64,000 bases of DNA from DATATB01 sp036268995 (GCA_036268995.1 DATATB010000185.1:19978-83977), one strand, 5' to 3'. Counted from the first letter of the stretch, positions 24,678 through 34,018 are shown. Numbers and translations: made by a program. Notes: generated by a model not told the origin, from the sequence alone.

Positions 24678-26411
24678 ATGAAACTGCTCGTTACTGTTGG
24701 TGTGTTCGTTGCCCTGGCGGGTTCTGGTGCTTGGGCGCAGTCGCCGGTGGATACTTCCAGTGCGCTGGAGACCATTTCCACCGAGTTCGGCATGTGCGAT
24801 GGCCCGGCTTGGGGCGGCGGGTCGCTATGGGTGCCGGATGTCAAAGGCGGCAAGCTTTACAACTACCGGCCAGGGCCGAAGAAGCTCACCGTCGCATTGG
24901 CCGATGCCGGCCGAATTAGCGCGGTGGATTACAACCTGGGCCGGTTGTATCTGGCCGACAATGGCGAAGGCCGCATCGCATGGCTAAAGGCTGGGAAGAA
25001 GGCACCGCTGGGGCAATACTCCGAGGCCGACGTCAAACCAGCCCAGCTGCGGCCCAATGATCTGGTCGTCGATAGCCGCGGAGGCGTTTATTTCACGCTC
25101 ACCGGCTTGGGCAAGGTGATCTACCTGCCGGGCAAGGATCCGAGCCAGCCGGTGATTGCTGTCAGCGAAATCGACACGCCCAACGGCCTGGCCCTTTCGC
25201 CCGACGAGCAAACGCTGTACGTCGCCTCGTACGCGCCGAAAAAGATTTGGGCCTTTCCAGTCACTGGGCTGGGCCAGACTGGCGAGCGCCGCTTGCTGGC
25301 TTCGATGGACGATGGTCCAGAAAAAGGCGCCGACGGCATGACAGTCGATCGGGCCGGCAATGTCTACTGTGCAGGGCCAGCGCATGTTTGGATCTGGAGC
25401 CCCAGCGGCAAGCTGCTGACGAAGCTCGAAACTCCGACGCGCCCGATCAACTGCACGTTTGGCGACGGCGATATGCACTCGCTGTACATCACGGCCCTGG
25501 GCGGGCTATATCGGCAGCGGATGAATGTGACCGGAATTCCGTCCGAGCCGTCGATGGAGCCGGCCGAACTCGTGCCCGGCGACAAGAACCTGTCGACGGC
25601 ATTGCCCGCGGGCATCAAAGCGGAACTGAATGTCGTGTACGCCACCTACGGCGACCGCAAGCTGCTGGTCGACATGTTCGTGCCCGAGGACGCGAAAGCT
25701 CCGCGCCCGGCGATTGTGGTCGTGCATGGCGGCGGCTGGTTCAGTGGCGACAAGTCGAAATTCCGTGCGCTGGCCTTGGGCCTGGCGGCACGCGGCTATT
25801 TCACAGCCGCGATCGAATATCGGCTGGCGGGCGAAGCGAAATTTCCGGCGGCCATCCAGGACTGCAACGCGGCCGTGCGTTTTCTGCGAGCCAACGCCGC
25901 GCGCTTTCAGCTCGACCCAGACCGCATCGGAGCGGTCGGCGGCTCGGCTGGTGGTCATCTGGTGGGACTCATGGCCGCCGCTCCCGGCGTTCGCGAGTTC
26001 CAGGGCGACGGGGGCAATCCGGACCAGTCGTCGCGTTTGCAGGCGGCCGTGGTCATGGCTGGCCCGATGGAGTTGGCCACCGGGCCGATCGCCGAACGCT
26101 CGCGAAAAGGAGCCGGCCGGACCTTCACGATCGACTTCCTGGGTCGCACGATCGACGACGACCGCTCGCTGTACGAACTGGCTTCGCCGATTACCCATTT
26201 CAGCAAAAGCACGCCGCCCATCCTGTTTATGACCGGCGAACTGGACAGCCCCGACCGCGACACGCAGGCGATCAAGCGGCTCAACGAGCTGGGCGTCTGG
26301 AGCGAGCAAAAGGTCTACAAGGACGGCAAGCACGGCTGCTGGATGAAACATCCCTGGTACGACCAGATGCTGGCGGACATGGACGCGTTTTTCCGCCAGA
26401 AGTTGCGGTAA
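24678..26411 (+). CDS. Two-domain secreted protein: SMP-30-like propeller plus esterase
   Basis: The 577-residue protein begins with a signal peptide (MKLLVTVGVFVALAGSGAWA). Residues about 30-290 form an SMP-30/gluconolactonase-like six-bladed propeller (RPNDLVVDSRGGVYFT, DTPNGLALSPDEQTLYV, GADGMTVDRAGNVY). Residues about 310-577 are a BD-FAE/esterase-type alpha/beta-hydrolase with HGGGW at 350-354, S423 in GGSAGG, D523 in GELDSP and H552. The fusion suggests sequential opening of lactone and ester bonds on a carbohydrate in the periplasm (inference). A GTG at 24660 would add only repeat-derived residues. Confidence 0.88.
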   Translation: MKLLVTVGVFVALAGSGAWAQSPVDTSSALETISTEFGMCDGPAWGGGSLWVPDVKGGKLYNYRPGPKKLTVALADAGRISAVDYNLGRLYLADNGEGRIAWLKAGKKAPLGQYSEADVKPAQLRPNDLVVDSRGGVYFTLTGLGKVIYLPGKDPSQPVIAVSEIDTPNGLALSPDEQTLYVASYAPKKIWAFPVTGLGQTGERRLLASMDDGPEKGADGMTVDRAGNVYCAGPAHVWIWSPSGKLLTKLETPTRPINCTFGDGDMHSLYITALGGLYRQRMNVTGIPSEPSMEPAELVPGDKNLSTALPAGIKAELNVVYATYGDRKLLVDMFVPEDAKAPRPAIVVVHGGGWFSGDKSKFRALALGLAARGYFTAAIEYRLAGEAKFPAAIQDCNAAVRFLRANAARFQLDPDRIGAVGGSAGGHLVGLMAAAPGVREFQGDGGNPDQSSRLQAAVVMAGPMELATGPIAERSRKGAGRTFTIDFLGRTIDDDRSLYELASPITHFSKSTPPILFMTGELDSPDRDTQAIKRLNELGVWSEQKVYKDGKHGCWMKHPWYDQMLADMDAFFRQKLR

Positions 26412-26413
26412 AA

Positions 26414-26472
26414 CGTGTCGGCTAAATGCATGCAACGCCACCATTAGCCGACACATTCATGTGTCGTTCAGC
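26414..26472. repeat. TTAGCCGACACATTCATG palindrome pair
   Basis: A full TTAGCCGACACATTCATGTG unit at the right faces a truncated inverse copy at the left. Same fold as 12424-12476 with changed stem bases. Confidence 0.75.
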
Positions 26473-26532
26473 CTGCGCGACTGACATTGACCGGCCCGGC
26501 TGGTCAACTAAAATGTTGCGACTCATCGGGTT

Positions 26533-26635
26533 AAGGATCGACCGAAAAACAACTTCCATTTTTTTCGGCCCCTCACCCTGCCCTCTCCCGCAAGGGGCGA
26601 GGGGTTGCGGAGAAGTTATTTTTCGGTCGATCCTC
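26533..26635. repeat. MITE-like element, copy C
   Basis: AAGGATCGACCGAAAAACAA at the left and GAAGTTATTTTTCGGTCGAT at the right, with CCCTCACCCTGCCCTCTCCC/AAGGGGCGAGGGG between. Best preserved copy. It lies 60 bp before lysS. Confidence 0.88.
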
Positions 26636-26694
26636 AATAAAAACTTCCGAAGTCGCGGCGGCCACGCCTGGCCGCTCTGCCGGCTTATTCTGCC

Positions 26695-28209
26695 ATGACA
26701 TCCAACGACGAAAGTTCGTCCAGCAATTCGCCCGGCGTGCACGAAGCCGCGCGCCGTGAAAAGCTGCGCAAACTTTCGGAGCTGGGCATCGATCCCTGGG
26801 GCGGCCGTTTCGAAGGTCATCAGCCCATCGCTGCGGTTCGCGGCCGCGAGTCGGAAATCACCACCACGCCCTCGGCCGAAGAGGGCCACCGGCCCGACGA
26901 GCACGGCCCGCAGGTGCGCGTGGCCGGGCGGATCGTGCTGCATCGCAAAAAGGGCAAGCTCCAGTTTCTCGACCTGCGCGACTGGACCGGACGCATCCAG
27001 GTCATGGCCGGCCGGGCACAAGTCGGCGAGGCCGATTGGGCCATGTCCGAATGTTTCGACCTGGGCGACATCATCGGCGTCGATGGCGAGTTGAAGCACA
27101 CCAACACCGGCGAGCTGACGATCTTTGCCCGCAAGCTGCACTTCCTCACCAAGAGCATCGAGCCGCATCCGGAAAAGCATCACGGGCTGACCGATCCCGA
27201 GCTGCGGCAGCGGATGCGCTATCTGGATTTGATCTATACCGAAGGGTCGTTCGAGCGGTTTCTCAAGCGCACGCAGATCGTGGCCTCGATCCGGCAAACG
27301 CTGGCCGGCGAAGGGTTTATCGAAGTCGAAGGCCCCACGCTGCACTCGATCGCCGGCGGGGCAGCCGCCAAACCCTTCACCACGCATCACAACGCGCTCG
27401 ATATGCCGCTGTTTTTGCGGATCGCGCTGGAGCTGCACCTCAAGCGGCTGCTGGTCGGCGGCGTCGAACGCGTGTACGAGTTGGGCCGCGTGTACCGCAA
27501 CGAAGGCATCAGCCCGCGGCATAATCCCGAGTTCACGATGCTCGAGGCCTACCAGGCATACGGCGATTACCGCAGCATGATGGACCTGACCGAAAAGCTT
27601 CTGGTCGAGGCGGTGCGGGCCACCGGGCAGCCGCTCTCGCTGGCCTGGGGCGAGAAGACGATCGATTTTGCGCCGCCATTTGCTCGCCGGACGTACGACG
27701 AACTGTTCGAAGAGCACACGGGCATTGCCGCCACGGACGCCGAGCAAATCAAGAAGCTGGCCGGCGAAATCGGTTTCGAGACGGCCGGCAAGCATCCCGA
27801 CGTGATCAAAAGCGAGGTGTTCGAAGAGCGCGTCGAGGACCGGCTGGTCGGCCCGGTGTTTGTCATCGACTACCCGGCCAGCATCTGTCCGCTGACCAAA
27901 CGCAAGGCCGGCAACCCCGCCGTGGCCGAGCGGTTCGAGCTGTTCGTGCAAGGCATGGAAATCGCCAACGCGTATACCGAGCTGAACGATCCCGACCTGC
28001 AAGAGAACTTGTTCCGCACGCAGCTTGCCGGGCAGAAGGAAGAGGAGTCGATGGCCAAGATGGACCACGACTTTATCCGCGCCCTGCGGCACGGCATGCC
28101 GCCTGCCGGTGGTTTGGGCATCGGCATCGACCGGCTCGTGATGCTGATGACCGACAGTCAGACGATTCGCGACGTGATTTTGTTTCCGCTTTTAAGAAGT
28201 GAAAAGTGA
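26695..28209 (+). CDS. lysS: Lysyl-tRNA synthetase, class II
   Basis: The 504-residue enzyme charges tRNA-Lys. An N-terminal OB-fold anticodon domain (VRVAGRIVLHRKKGKLQFLDL) is followed by class II motifs: motif 2 in ERVYELGRVYRNEGIS and motif 3 in GGLGIGIDRLVMLMT. Length matches bacterial LysRS. The last residues (LLRSEK and stop) are encoded by the start of a TGAAAAG heptamer repeat, so the repeat supplies the gene end. No signal peptide. ATG 26695 follows the MITE-like element. Confidence 0.96.
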   Translation: MTSNDESSSSNSPGVHEAARREKLRKLSELGIDPWGGRFEGHQPIAAVRGRESEITTTPSAEEGHRPDEHGPQVRVAGRIVLHRKKGKLQFLDLRDWTGRIQVMAGRAQVGEADWAMSECFDLGDIIGVDGELKHTNTGELTIFARKLHFLTKSIEPHPEKHHGLTDPELRQRMRYLDLIYTEGSFERFLKRTQIVASIRQTLAGEGFIEVEGPTLHSIAGGAAAKPFTTHHNALDMPLFLRIALELHLKRLLVGGVERVYELGRVYRNEGISPRHNPEFTMLEAYQAYGDYRSMMDLTEKLLVEAVRATGQPLSLAWGEKTIDFAPPFARRTYDELFEEHTGIAATDAEQIKKLAGEIGFETAGKHPDVIKSEVFEERVEDRLVGPVFVIDYPASICPLTKRKAGNPAVAERFELFVQGMEIANAYTELNDPDLQENLFRTQLAGQKEEESMAKMDHDFIRALRHGMPPAGGLGIGIDRLVMLMTDSQTIRDVILFPLLRSEK

Positions 28210-28284
28210 ATAGTGAATAGTGAAAAGTAATTTCTAGCGGAGCTTCGTTCCCCACTTTTCACTATTCACTATTCACTTTTCACT
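28196..28284. repeat. Inverted heptamer repeat (GTGAAAAGTGAATA)
   Basis: A run of GTGAAAA/GTGAATA units (28196-28228) is mirrored by TTTTCAC/TATTCAC units (28253-28284), giving a long hairpin between lysS and the ABC permease gene. The lysS stop codon lies inside the left arm. Confidence 0.88.
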
Positions 28285-28299
28285 CGCCAAGGATGGCCC

Positions 28300-29874
28300 A
28301 TGTACAAGTTCCTGCTGTGCTGGCGGTATTTGCGGACCAAATATATCGCCCTGGCGTCGATCATCAGCGTGATGCTGGGCGTGGCCACGATGATCGTGGT
28401 CAACAGCGTGATGGCCGGCTTTGCCCACGAGATGCAGGACCGGCTGCACGGCATCCTCTCGGACCTGGTGTTCGAAGCCCATAGCCTCGAGGGCTTTCCC
28501 GACACCGAGTGGCACATGCAGCAGATCCGCAACGTGGCCGGCGACGACATTGCCGGCATGACGCCGACCGTCGCGGTGCCGGCCATGCTTAGCTTTCAGT
28601 ATGGCGGCAATTGGGTCACGCGGCCGGTGCAGTTGATCGGCATCGACGAAAAAACCCAAGGCCAGGTGGGCGATTTCGGCAAGTATCTGCAGCATCCGGA
28701 AAACCGCCAGCAGTTGAGCTTTTTGCTGCGTGAAAAAGACTACGACGACCGCGACCACACCGGTGGTGACGAAGGCCGGCCGCGGCCGGAAATGGCCCGC
28801 GCCGGCTGGAACCATCGCCGCTCGGTGATCGAGCGCCATCGGATGATCCAAGCCAACGGCAAGCCGGCCGGCCAGGAGTTGGTGCCGGGCGATCCGTTTG
28901 CTTTGCAAGGCGCCAATCCAGCGCCAGCGCAACCGCCGGCTCCTGCGAGTGAAGCGAGGAAGGTCGATCCCTTCGCCATCCGCGAGGCGCAGGGTGCGGT
29001 TTTCGATCCGCTCAAGGAACAACACACCGGCCTGGTGATGGGCATCGCCCTGGCCACGTATCGCGACCACGGCGGCAACGACCGCTTCCTCGTGCTGCCG
29101 GGCGACGATATCAAGCTCACCTTCCCCACGGCCGGCACTCCGCCGCGGGCCATCGACGACGCTTTCACCGTGGTCGACTTTTACGAGTGCAAGATGAGCG
29201 AATACGACAACAGCTTCGTGTTCATGCCCATCAAAAAGCTGCAAGAGCTGCGCGGCATGATCGAGCCCAAGACCGGCCTGCGCTACGCCACGAGCATCCA
29301 GATCCGACTCAAGGACGGGGCCGACGGCAACGTGGTGCGCGACAAGCTGCGGGCCGCGTTTCCGCCCGAGCTGTACTCGATCTCGACCTGGCGCGACAAG
29401 CAAGGCGCGCTACTGGCCGCCGTGCAAATGGAAACGGCCATTCTCAACGTGCTGCTATTTCTGATCATCGCCGTGGCCGGCTTCGGCATCCTGGCGATCT
29501 TCTTCATGATCGTCGTGGAAAAAACCCGCGATATCGGCATCTTGAAATCGCTGGGCGCGTCGGGCCGCGGCATCATGGGCATTTTCCTGGGCTACGGCTT
29601 GAGCCTGGGACTCGTGGGTTCCGGCGGAGGGCTGGCGCTGGGGTTGCTGTTTGTCGTCTACATCAACCAGATCGCCGACGTGCTGAGCCGCATCACCGGG
29701 CAGCAGGTGTTCGACCCCACGATCTATTACTTCTACAAGATTCCCACGATCATCGACTTCACCACGATCGCCGGCATCGTGCTGGGCGCCCTGGTGATTG
29801 CGGTGCTGGCCAGCGTGCTGCCGGCGCGGCGAGCGGCAAGTCTTCATCCTGTCGAGGCCCTGCGCTATGAATGA
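28300..29874 (+). CDS. ABC permease, LolC/LolE (FtsX/MacB) type
   Basis: The 524-residue protein has one membrane helix near the N-terminus (about 17-38), a large periplasmic domain of about 330 residues, and three C-terminal helices (about 378-405, 425-455, 485-515) ending PARRAASLHPVEALRYE. This is the MacB/FtsX layout; VEKTRDIGILKSLGAS is the coupling-helix signature. With the ATPase that overlaps its stop by 8 bp it probably extracts lipoproteins or another lipid cargo from the inner membrane. A proline/alanine-rich insert (about 205-225) sits in the periplasmic domain. Confidence 0.88.
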   Translation: MYKFLLCWRYLRTKYIALASIISVMLGVATMIVVNSVMAGFAHEMQDRLHGILSDLVFEAHSLEGFPDTEWHMQQIRNVAGDDIAGMTPTVAVPAMLSFQYGGNWVTRPVQLIGIDEKTQGQVGDFGKYLQHPENRQQLSFLLREKDYDDRDHTGGDEGRPRPEMARAGWNHRRSVIERHRMIQANGKPAGQELVPGDPFALQGANPAPAQPPAPASEARKVDPFAIREAQGAVFDPLKEQHTGLVMGIALATYRDHGGNDRFLVLPGDDIKLTFPTAGTPPRAIDDAFTVVDFYECKMSEYDNSFVFMPIKKLQELRGMIEPKTGLRYATSIQIRLKDGADGNVVRDKLRAAFPPELYSISTWRDKQGALLAAVQMETAILNVLLFLIIAVAGFGILAIFFMIVVEKTRDIGILKSLGASGRGIMGIFLGYGLSLGLVGSGGGLALGLLFVVYINQIADVLSRITGQQVFDPTIYYFYKIPTIIDFTTIAGIVLGALVIAVLASVLPARRAASLHPVEALRYE

Positions 29875-30649
29875 AATCCACACGGTCACCGTCGGCAAGA
29901 CGTCCGCCCCCCGGCATGCGCTGGGCGCCGCCACGGCCAACCCTCGCCCTGCGGCCACGGCCCGCTTGCAGGCCGTCGGCCTGGAAAAGCACTATCGCAA
30001 GGCGCAGGTCGAGATTCCCGTGCTGCGCGGAGTGGATCTGAGCGTGGCCAGCGGCGAATTTCTGGCGATCATCGGCCAGAGCGGGTCGGGCAAGAGCACG
30101 CTGCTGCACTTGCTGGGAACGCTCGACGCTCCCGATGCCGGCGAGGTCCACTTCGACGGCCGCCGCATCGACAACCTGCCGTCGGCCAAGCGCGACGCCC
30201 TGCGCAACAAGCAGTTCGGCATGATCTTTCAGTTCTATCACCTGCTGCCGGAACTGAGCGCCCTGGAGAACGTGCTTTCGCCGCTGATGATCGCCGAGGG
30301 CGTGCTGGGCTATCGCCGTCGCCGCGCGGCCCACACGGCCAAAGCCACCGAACTGCTGCACCTGGCCGGCCTTTCGCACCGGCTGAAGCACAAGCCCCGC
30401 GAGCTCTCCGGGGGCGAAATGCAGCGCGCCGCCATCGCCCGGGCACTGATCGCCGAGCCCGACGTCCTGCTGGCCGACGAGCCGACGGGCAATCTCGACC
30501 GCAGCACCGGGCAGGAAATCATGCGGCTGCTGCGAACCTTGAACGCCCAGCGTCATCTTACTATAGTCATGGTGACGCACGACTTAGCGATTGCCGAACA
30601 GGCCGACCGCATCGTGCGCCTGGTCGAAGGCCGAGTCGAGCGGGTCTAG
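29867..30649 (+). CDS. lolD: ABC ATPase, LolD type
   Basis: The 260-residue ATPase overlaps the permease stop by 8 bp, so the two are translationally coupled. Walker A is GQSGSGKST (70-78), the signature is LSGGEMQ and Walker B VLLADEPTGNLD, followed by the switch His in VMVTHD. The GNLD box after Walker B is typical of the LolD/MacB/FtsE group. A 35-residue Ala/Pro-rich N-terminal tail is unusual. It powers lipoprotein release with the LolCE-like permease; other cargo is possible. Confidence 0.9.
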   Translation: MNEIHTVTVGKTSAPRHALGAATANPRPAATARLQAVGLEKHYRKAQVEIPVLRGVDLSVASGEFLAIIGQSGSGKSTLLHLLGTLDAPDAGEVHFDGRRIDNLPSAKRDALRNKQFGMIFQFYHLLPELSALENVLSPLMIAEGVLGYRRRRAAHTAKATELLHLAGLSHRLKHKPRELSGGEMQRAAIARALIAEPDVLLADEPTGNLDRSTGQEIMRLLRTLNAQRHLTIVMVTHDLAIAEQADRIVRLVEGRVERV

Positions 30650-30651
30650 AC

Positions 30652-30760
30652 AGGAATGCGGAAGTAGGAATGATGAATGATGAATCGGGGGCAAAAACCT
30701 CCGGTTCATCGGTCTTTCTTTCTTCGTCATTCCGCATTCATTATTCCTACTTCATCATTG
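30652..30760. repeat. Inverted AATGATG-type heptamer repeat
   Basis: GGAATGATGAATGATGAA (left) faces TTCATTATTCCTACTTCATC (right), forming a hairpin between lolD and the aminotransferase gene. Confidence 0.8.
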
Positions 30761-30766
30761 TTTCCC

Positions 30767-31627
30767 ATGTCCCTCAAGGTCTGGATTTCCGGCCGGCTGT
30801 ACGACAAGCAGGACGCCAAGATCAGCGTCTACGATCATGGCTTGCTATATGGCGACGGCGTGTTCGAGGGCCTTCGCAGCTACTCCGGCAAAGTGTTTCG
30901 CCTGGACGAGCACTTGCGGCGGCTATGGGAATCGGCCCTGGCCATTCGCCTGCAAATTCCGATGGCGCGAGAGGCGCTGGCCCAGGCCATTGTCGACACG
31001 CTGGCCGCCAACAAGATCACCGACGGCTACATCCGCCTGGTCGTGACGCGCGGCGCCGGCTCGCTGGGGCTCGATCCCAACCGCACCAGCGATCCGCAGA
31101 TCATCATCATCACCGACAATATTTCGCTCTATCCGGCCGAGTTGTACGAGAAGGGGCTGGAGATCGTCACGGTCAGCGTGCCGCGCAATCATCCAGCCGC
31201 GCTCAGCCCACGCATCAAGAGCCTCAACTATCTGAACAACATCCTGGCCAAGATCGAAGGCTTGCAGGCCGGCTGCAGCGAAGCGCTGATGCTCAACACC
31301 CGGGGCGAAGTGGCCGAGTGCACCGGCGACAACATCTTCCTGGTGCGCGGCGGCCAGTTGCGCACGCCGCCGGTCGACGCCGGCATTCTGGAAGGCGTGA
31401 CGCGCGACGCGGTGATCGAGCTCGCGCGCGAGGCCCGGATCGAAGTCCGCGAGATGACGCTCACCAAGCACGACGTGTACGTGGCCGACGAATGCTTCCT
31501 CACCGGCACGGCGGCCGAGGTGATTCCGGTCGTCAAAGTCGACAGCCGCGTGATTGGCCGCGGCGAGCCAGGCCCGATCACTCGCGACCTGATCCGTCGC
31601 TTTCATCAACTGGCGCGGACCGGGTGA
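30767..31627 (+). CDS. ilvE: Branched-chain amino acid aminotransferase (fold IV PLP enzyme)
   Basis: The 286-residue protein is a class IV PLP aminotransferase. K151 in RIKSLNYLNN is the Schiff-base lysine; VYDHGLLYGDGVFEGLR at about 21-37, EVAECTGDNIF and the C-terminal ECFLTGTAAEVIPV are family boxes. It should make Leu, Ile and Val from their keto acids. Because pabA/trpG follows 13 bp later, a role as aminodeoxychorismate lyase (PabC, same fold) is the main alternative. ATG 30767 lies after the repeat; an upstream frame start at 30677 is repeat-derived. Confidence 0.88.
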   Translation: MSLKVWISGRLYDKQDAKISVYDHGLLYGDGVFEGLRSYSGKVFRLDEHLRRLWESALAIRLQIPMAREALAQAIVDTLAANKITDGYIRLVVTRGAGSLGLDPNRTSDPQIIIITDNISLYPAELYEKGLEIVTVSVPRNHPAALSPRIKSLNYLNNILAKIEGLQAGCSEALMLNTRGEVAECTGDNIFLVRGGQLRTPPVDAGILEGVTRDAVIELAREARIEVREMTLTKHDVYVADECFLTGTAAEVIPVVKVDSRVIGRGEPGPITRDLIRRFHQLARTG

Positions 31628-31640
31628 GCGTAGCGACAGC

Positions 31641-32276
31641 ATGATCCTGCTCATCGATAACTACGATTCGTTCACCTACAACCTGGTGCAACGGCTGGGC
31701 GAGATCGACGCATCGCTCGATTTGCAGGTCCACCGCAACGACCAGATCACGCTGGACGAAATCGCGCAGCGCGGCCCTTCGCATCTGATCATCTCGCCCG
31801 GGCCCTGCACGCCACGCGAGGCGGGCGTCTCGTGCGACGTGATTCGCCGCTTTGCCGGGGAGATTCCAATTCTCGGCGTGTGCCTCGGCCATCAGTCGAT
31901 CGGGCACGCTTTCGGCGCCGAGATTGTCCGCGCCAAGCGCTTGATGCACGGCAAGACAGACCTCGTGCATCACGACAATCGCGGCCTGTTCGCCGGCCTG
32001 GACAATCCCTTCCGCGCCACGCGCTACCACAGCCTGGTCATCCAGCCGGGCACGCTTTCGGCCGATTTCGAAGTCTGCGCCTGGTGCGACGCGCCCGACG
32101 GCTCGCAAGAGATCATGGCCATCCGCCATCGCCGCTGGCCGCTGGTGGGACTGCAATTTCATCCCGAAAGCTTTTTGACCGACAACGGCATCGAGCTACT
32201 GCGCCGCTTCATTCAACTGCCCAGCGGAAAAGCCGTGGCCGCCGCCGACGAGCGCGTAGCGCCAGCTTCGCGGTAA
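31641..32276 (+). CDS. pabA: Anthranilate/aminodeoxychorismate synthase glutaminase subunit
   Basis: The 211-residue class I glutamine amidotransferase releases ammonia for anthranilate or 4-amino-4-deoxychorismate synthesis. The triad is C81 in GVCLGHQ, H174 and E176 in FHPES; IDNYDSFTYNLVQ opens the fold. It lacks a fused synthase domain, so it needs a TrpE/PabB partner outside the window. The 13-bp gap to the aminotransferase gene suggests an operon and leans toward folate (PabA), but it may serve both pathways. Confidence 0.9.
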   Translation: MILLIDNYDSFTYNLVQRLGEIDASLDLQVHRNDQITLDEIAQRGPSHLIISPGPCTPREAGVSCDVIRRFAGEIPILGVCLGHQSIGHAFGAEIVRAKRLMHGKTDLVHHDNRGLFAGLDNPFRATRYHSLVIQPGTLSADFEVCAWCDAPDGSQEIMAIRHRRWPLVGLQFHPESFLTDNGIELLRRFIQLPSGKAVAAADERVAPASR

Positions 32277-32303
32277 TGCGTATTCCGCCGCAATCGCGAT
32301 CGA

Positions 32304-33455
32304 CTATCGCAGGCAATAAAACTCCGGCGGCAGCTCGTGCTCGCGAAGCTTTTGCTCGTCAACTTCCACGCCCAGCCCGGGTCCCTGTGGCACCAGGGCC
32401 ACGCCGCCGTCCACTTCAATCCGCTGGCGGAGGATGCTGGTCGTCAGATATTGCGGGCCGTTGAGCGCGGCGGGCACGGCCAGCCCGCGCGCGGCAAAGA
32501 TCGCCAGCGAAGCCGCCAGCGATAAGTCGGGATCGGTCAGTCCGCTGGCGTAGAACAATAGGCCGCGCTGCTGGAGTAAGTCGATGATCCGGCCGGTTTC
32601 GGCCAGGCCGCCCGAGCGGGCCACCTTCACGGCCACGCCATCCAGCAGCCCTAGTTCGGCGAATTCCTCCAGCTCGACGCTGGTGATAATGCCTTCGTCC
32701 ATCAGAATCGGCAGCACCGCCAGGCGCTTCAATCGCCGGTAGCCAGCCAGCCGATTGGCCGGCAGCGGCTGCTCGAAGGCCGCGATGCCCAAGTCGGCCA
32801 GCCGCGGGGCAATTTCTGCGGCCGACGCCTCGTCGTATCCGCCGTTGGCGTCGACCCACACGTGCCCCGAGCCGGCCAGCGTGCGCAGCCGGCGGCAAAG
32901 TTCGAGATCCAGCATCGGATCGGGCGCGACCTTGAGATTAAAATGCCGGTAACCACGCTCGTGAGCCGTGGCCACCGACTGTTCCAGTTCTTCCAGCGAC
33001 CTCGGATTCAAGGTCCAACTGAGTTCTACGTGATCGCGACCAGCATAGCCGGCAGTTTCAACTGCCGGGCGACCCGCGAGGCGCCCCTCTAGATCCGCCA
33101 GCGCTAACTCAACTCCGGCCTTGCAGATGGGTTGACCGAGCGAAAAGCCGGGGGCAATCGCCCGATTCATGGCGGCCCACAGCGCTGGCCGATCGCTGAT
33201 CTCGCGGCCGACGAGTTCCGGCGCCAGGTAGCGGTCGATGGTCGAGAGCACGCTTTCCAGCGTCTCGTAGCTCCAGCGCGGCGTGGGCACGCTCTGGCCC
33301 CAGCCGGCCAGGCCGTTGTCGGCCGTGAGCTTGATGACGATGCTCGGCCGGCCGGTGGGGCGGCCTTGCGCGTTCTCGAAGAACTTGAAGCGGCCGGTCA
33401 CCGGGTAATTGATGGCCCAAGTCTCGACCCGCGCGATTCGCACAGTTTCAGCCAA
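32304..33455 (-). CDS. Enolase-superfamily enzyme (mandelate racemase/muconate lactonising)
   Basis: The 383-residue protein has the enolase-superfamily layout: N-terminal capping domain to about 125, then a barrel with the acid/base Lys in HFNLKVAPDP, metal ligands D in VWVDANGGY, E in AAFEQPLPANR and D in PILMDEGI, and the second-side Lys in DGVAVKVARSGG. Dipeptide epimerase, muconate lactonising or o-succinylbenzoate synthase-like reactions are all possible. I start at TTG 33455 because GGAGG stands eight bases upstream; earlier residues do not match the family. Confidence 0.88.
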   Translation of the reverse strand: MAETVRIARVETWAINYPVTGRFKFFENAQGRPTGRPSIVIKLTADNGLAGWGQSVPTPRWSYETLESVLSTIDRYLAPELVGREISDRPALWAAMNRAIAPGFSLGQPICKAGVELALADLEGRLAGRPAVETAGYAGRDHVELSWTLNPRSLEELEQSVATAHERGYRHFNLKVAPDPMLDLELCRRLRTLAGSGHVWVDANGGYDEASAAEIAPRLADLGIAAFEQPLPANRLAGYRRLKRLAVLPILMDEGIITSVELEEFAELGLLDGVAVKVARSGGLAETGRIIDLLQQRGLLFYASGLTDPDLSLAASLAIFAARGLAVPAALNGPQYLTTSILRQRIEVDGGVALVPQGPGLGVEVDEQKLREHELPPEFYCLR

Positions 33456-33508
33456 AACGGTTCCCTCCCGGCCGAAACCGCCGGGGCTGCACTTCTCAAC
33501 AGGATTCT

Positions 33509-34018
33509 TCAACGCGGGTAGGTCGGCGAACGGTACGGATTGGACAAGTCCGCGGCCGATCCCGCGCTAGCCTCTGGTCCGGTGCCCGTCGAATTCTGTT
33601 CTGTTGCCGGCCGAGCGGAGCCTCTCGACGCCAGCAGCAGGACGACGCCCAGAACGAGCATCGCAACGTTCACGCCGGCGCCGGCCGCGTAGTTGTCGAT
33701 GTGGTCGAGAAAATCGGGCGGCATCAGCTTTCGATATTCGGGATAGTACAGCATGCAGGCGAACGTGAAGACGACGGTAACCGTGACCGCCAGTCCCGAG
33801 AGCAGAATGACGCCCAAGTCGCGCTTCCAGCTTTTGAAGCCGCTCAAGGCCAAGCCAATCAGCAGGAAAAATAAAAACGGAACGGCGCAGACCGCCTCGA
33901 CGATGATCGTGAACGCGCCGCCGGCGCCGTCGGGAGCTCGGATAAAGGCGACTAGGCCCATCGCATACACGAAAAAGCCCGCCAGCACGTAACAGACGAC
34001 CGCGCTCGCCTTAAGCAT
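33509..34018 (-). CDS. Small membrane protein, four predicted helices
   Basis: The 169-residue protein has hydrophobic stretches at about 5-27, 35-60, 68-90 and 112-132 and a hydrophilic, Ser/Thr/Pro-rich tail (SADLSNPYRSPTYPR). Tails ending NPYRSP-like are common in small planctomycete membrane proteins. The start overlaps the stop of the upstream gene (34011-34415), indicating coupling. Function unknown. It belongs to a cluster of small membrane genes with signs of duplication. Confidence 0.7.
   Translation of the reverse strand: MLKASAVVCYVLAGFFVYAMGLVAFIRAPDGAGGAFTIIVEAVCAVPFLFFLLIGLALSGFKSWKRDLGVILLSGLAVTVTVVFTFACMLYYPEYRKLMPPDFLDHIDNYAAGAGVNVAMLVLGVVLLLASRGSARPATEQNSTGTGPEASAGSAADLSNPYRSPTYPR

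Noticed and set aside
28196..28284. Short tandem repeats resembling a CRISPR array
   Set aside because: Units are seven bases with no spacers, and no cas genes are present.
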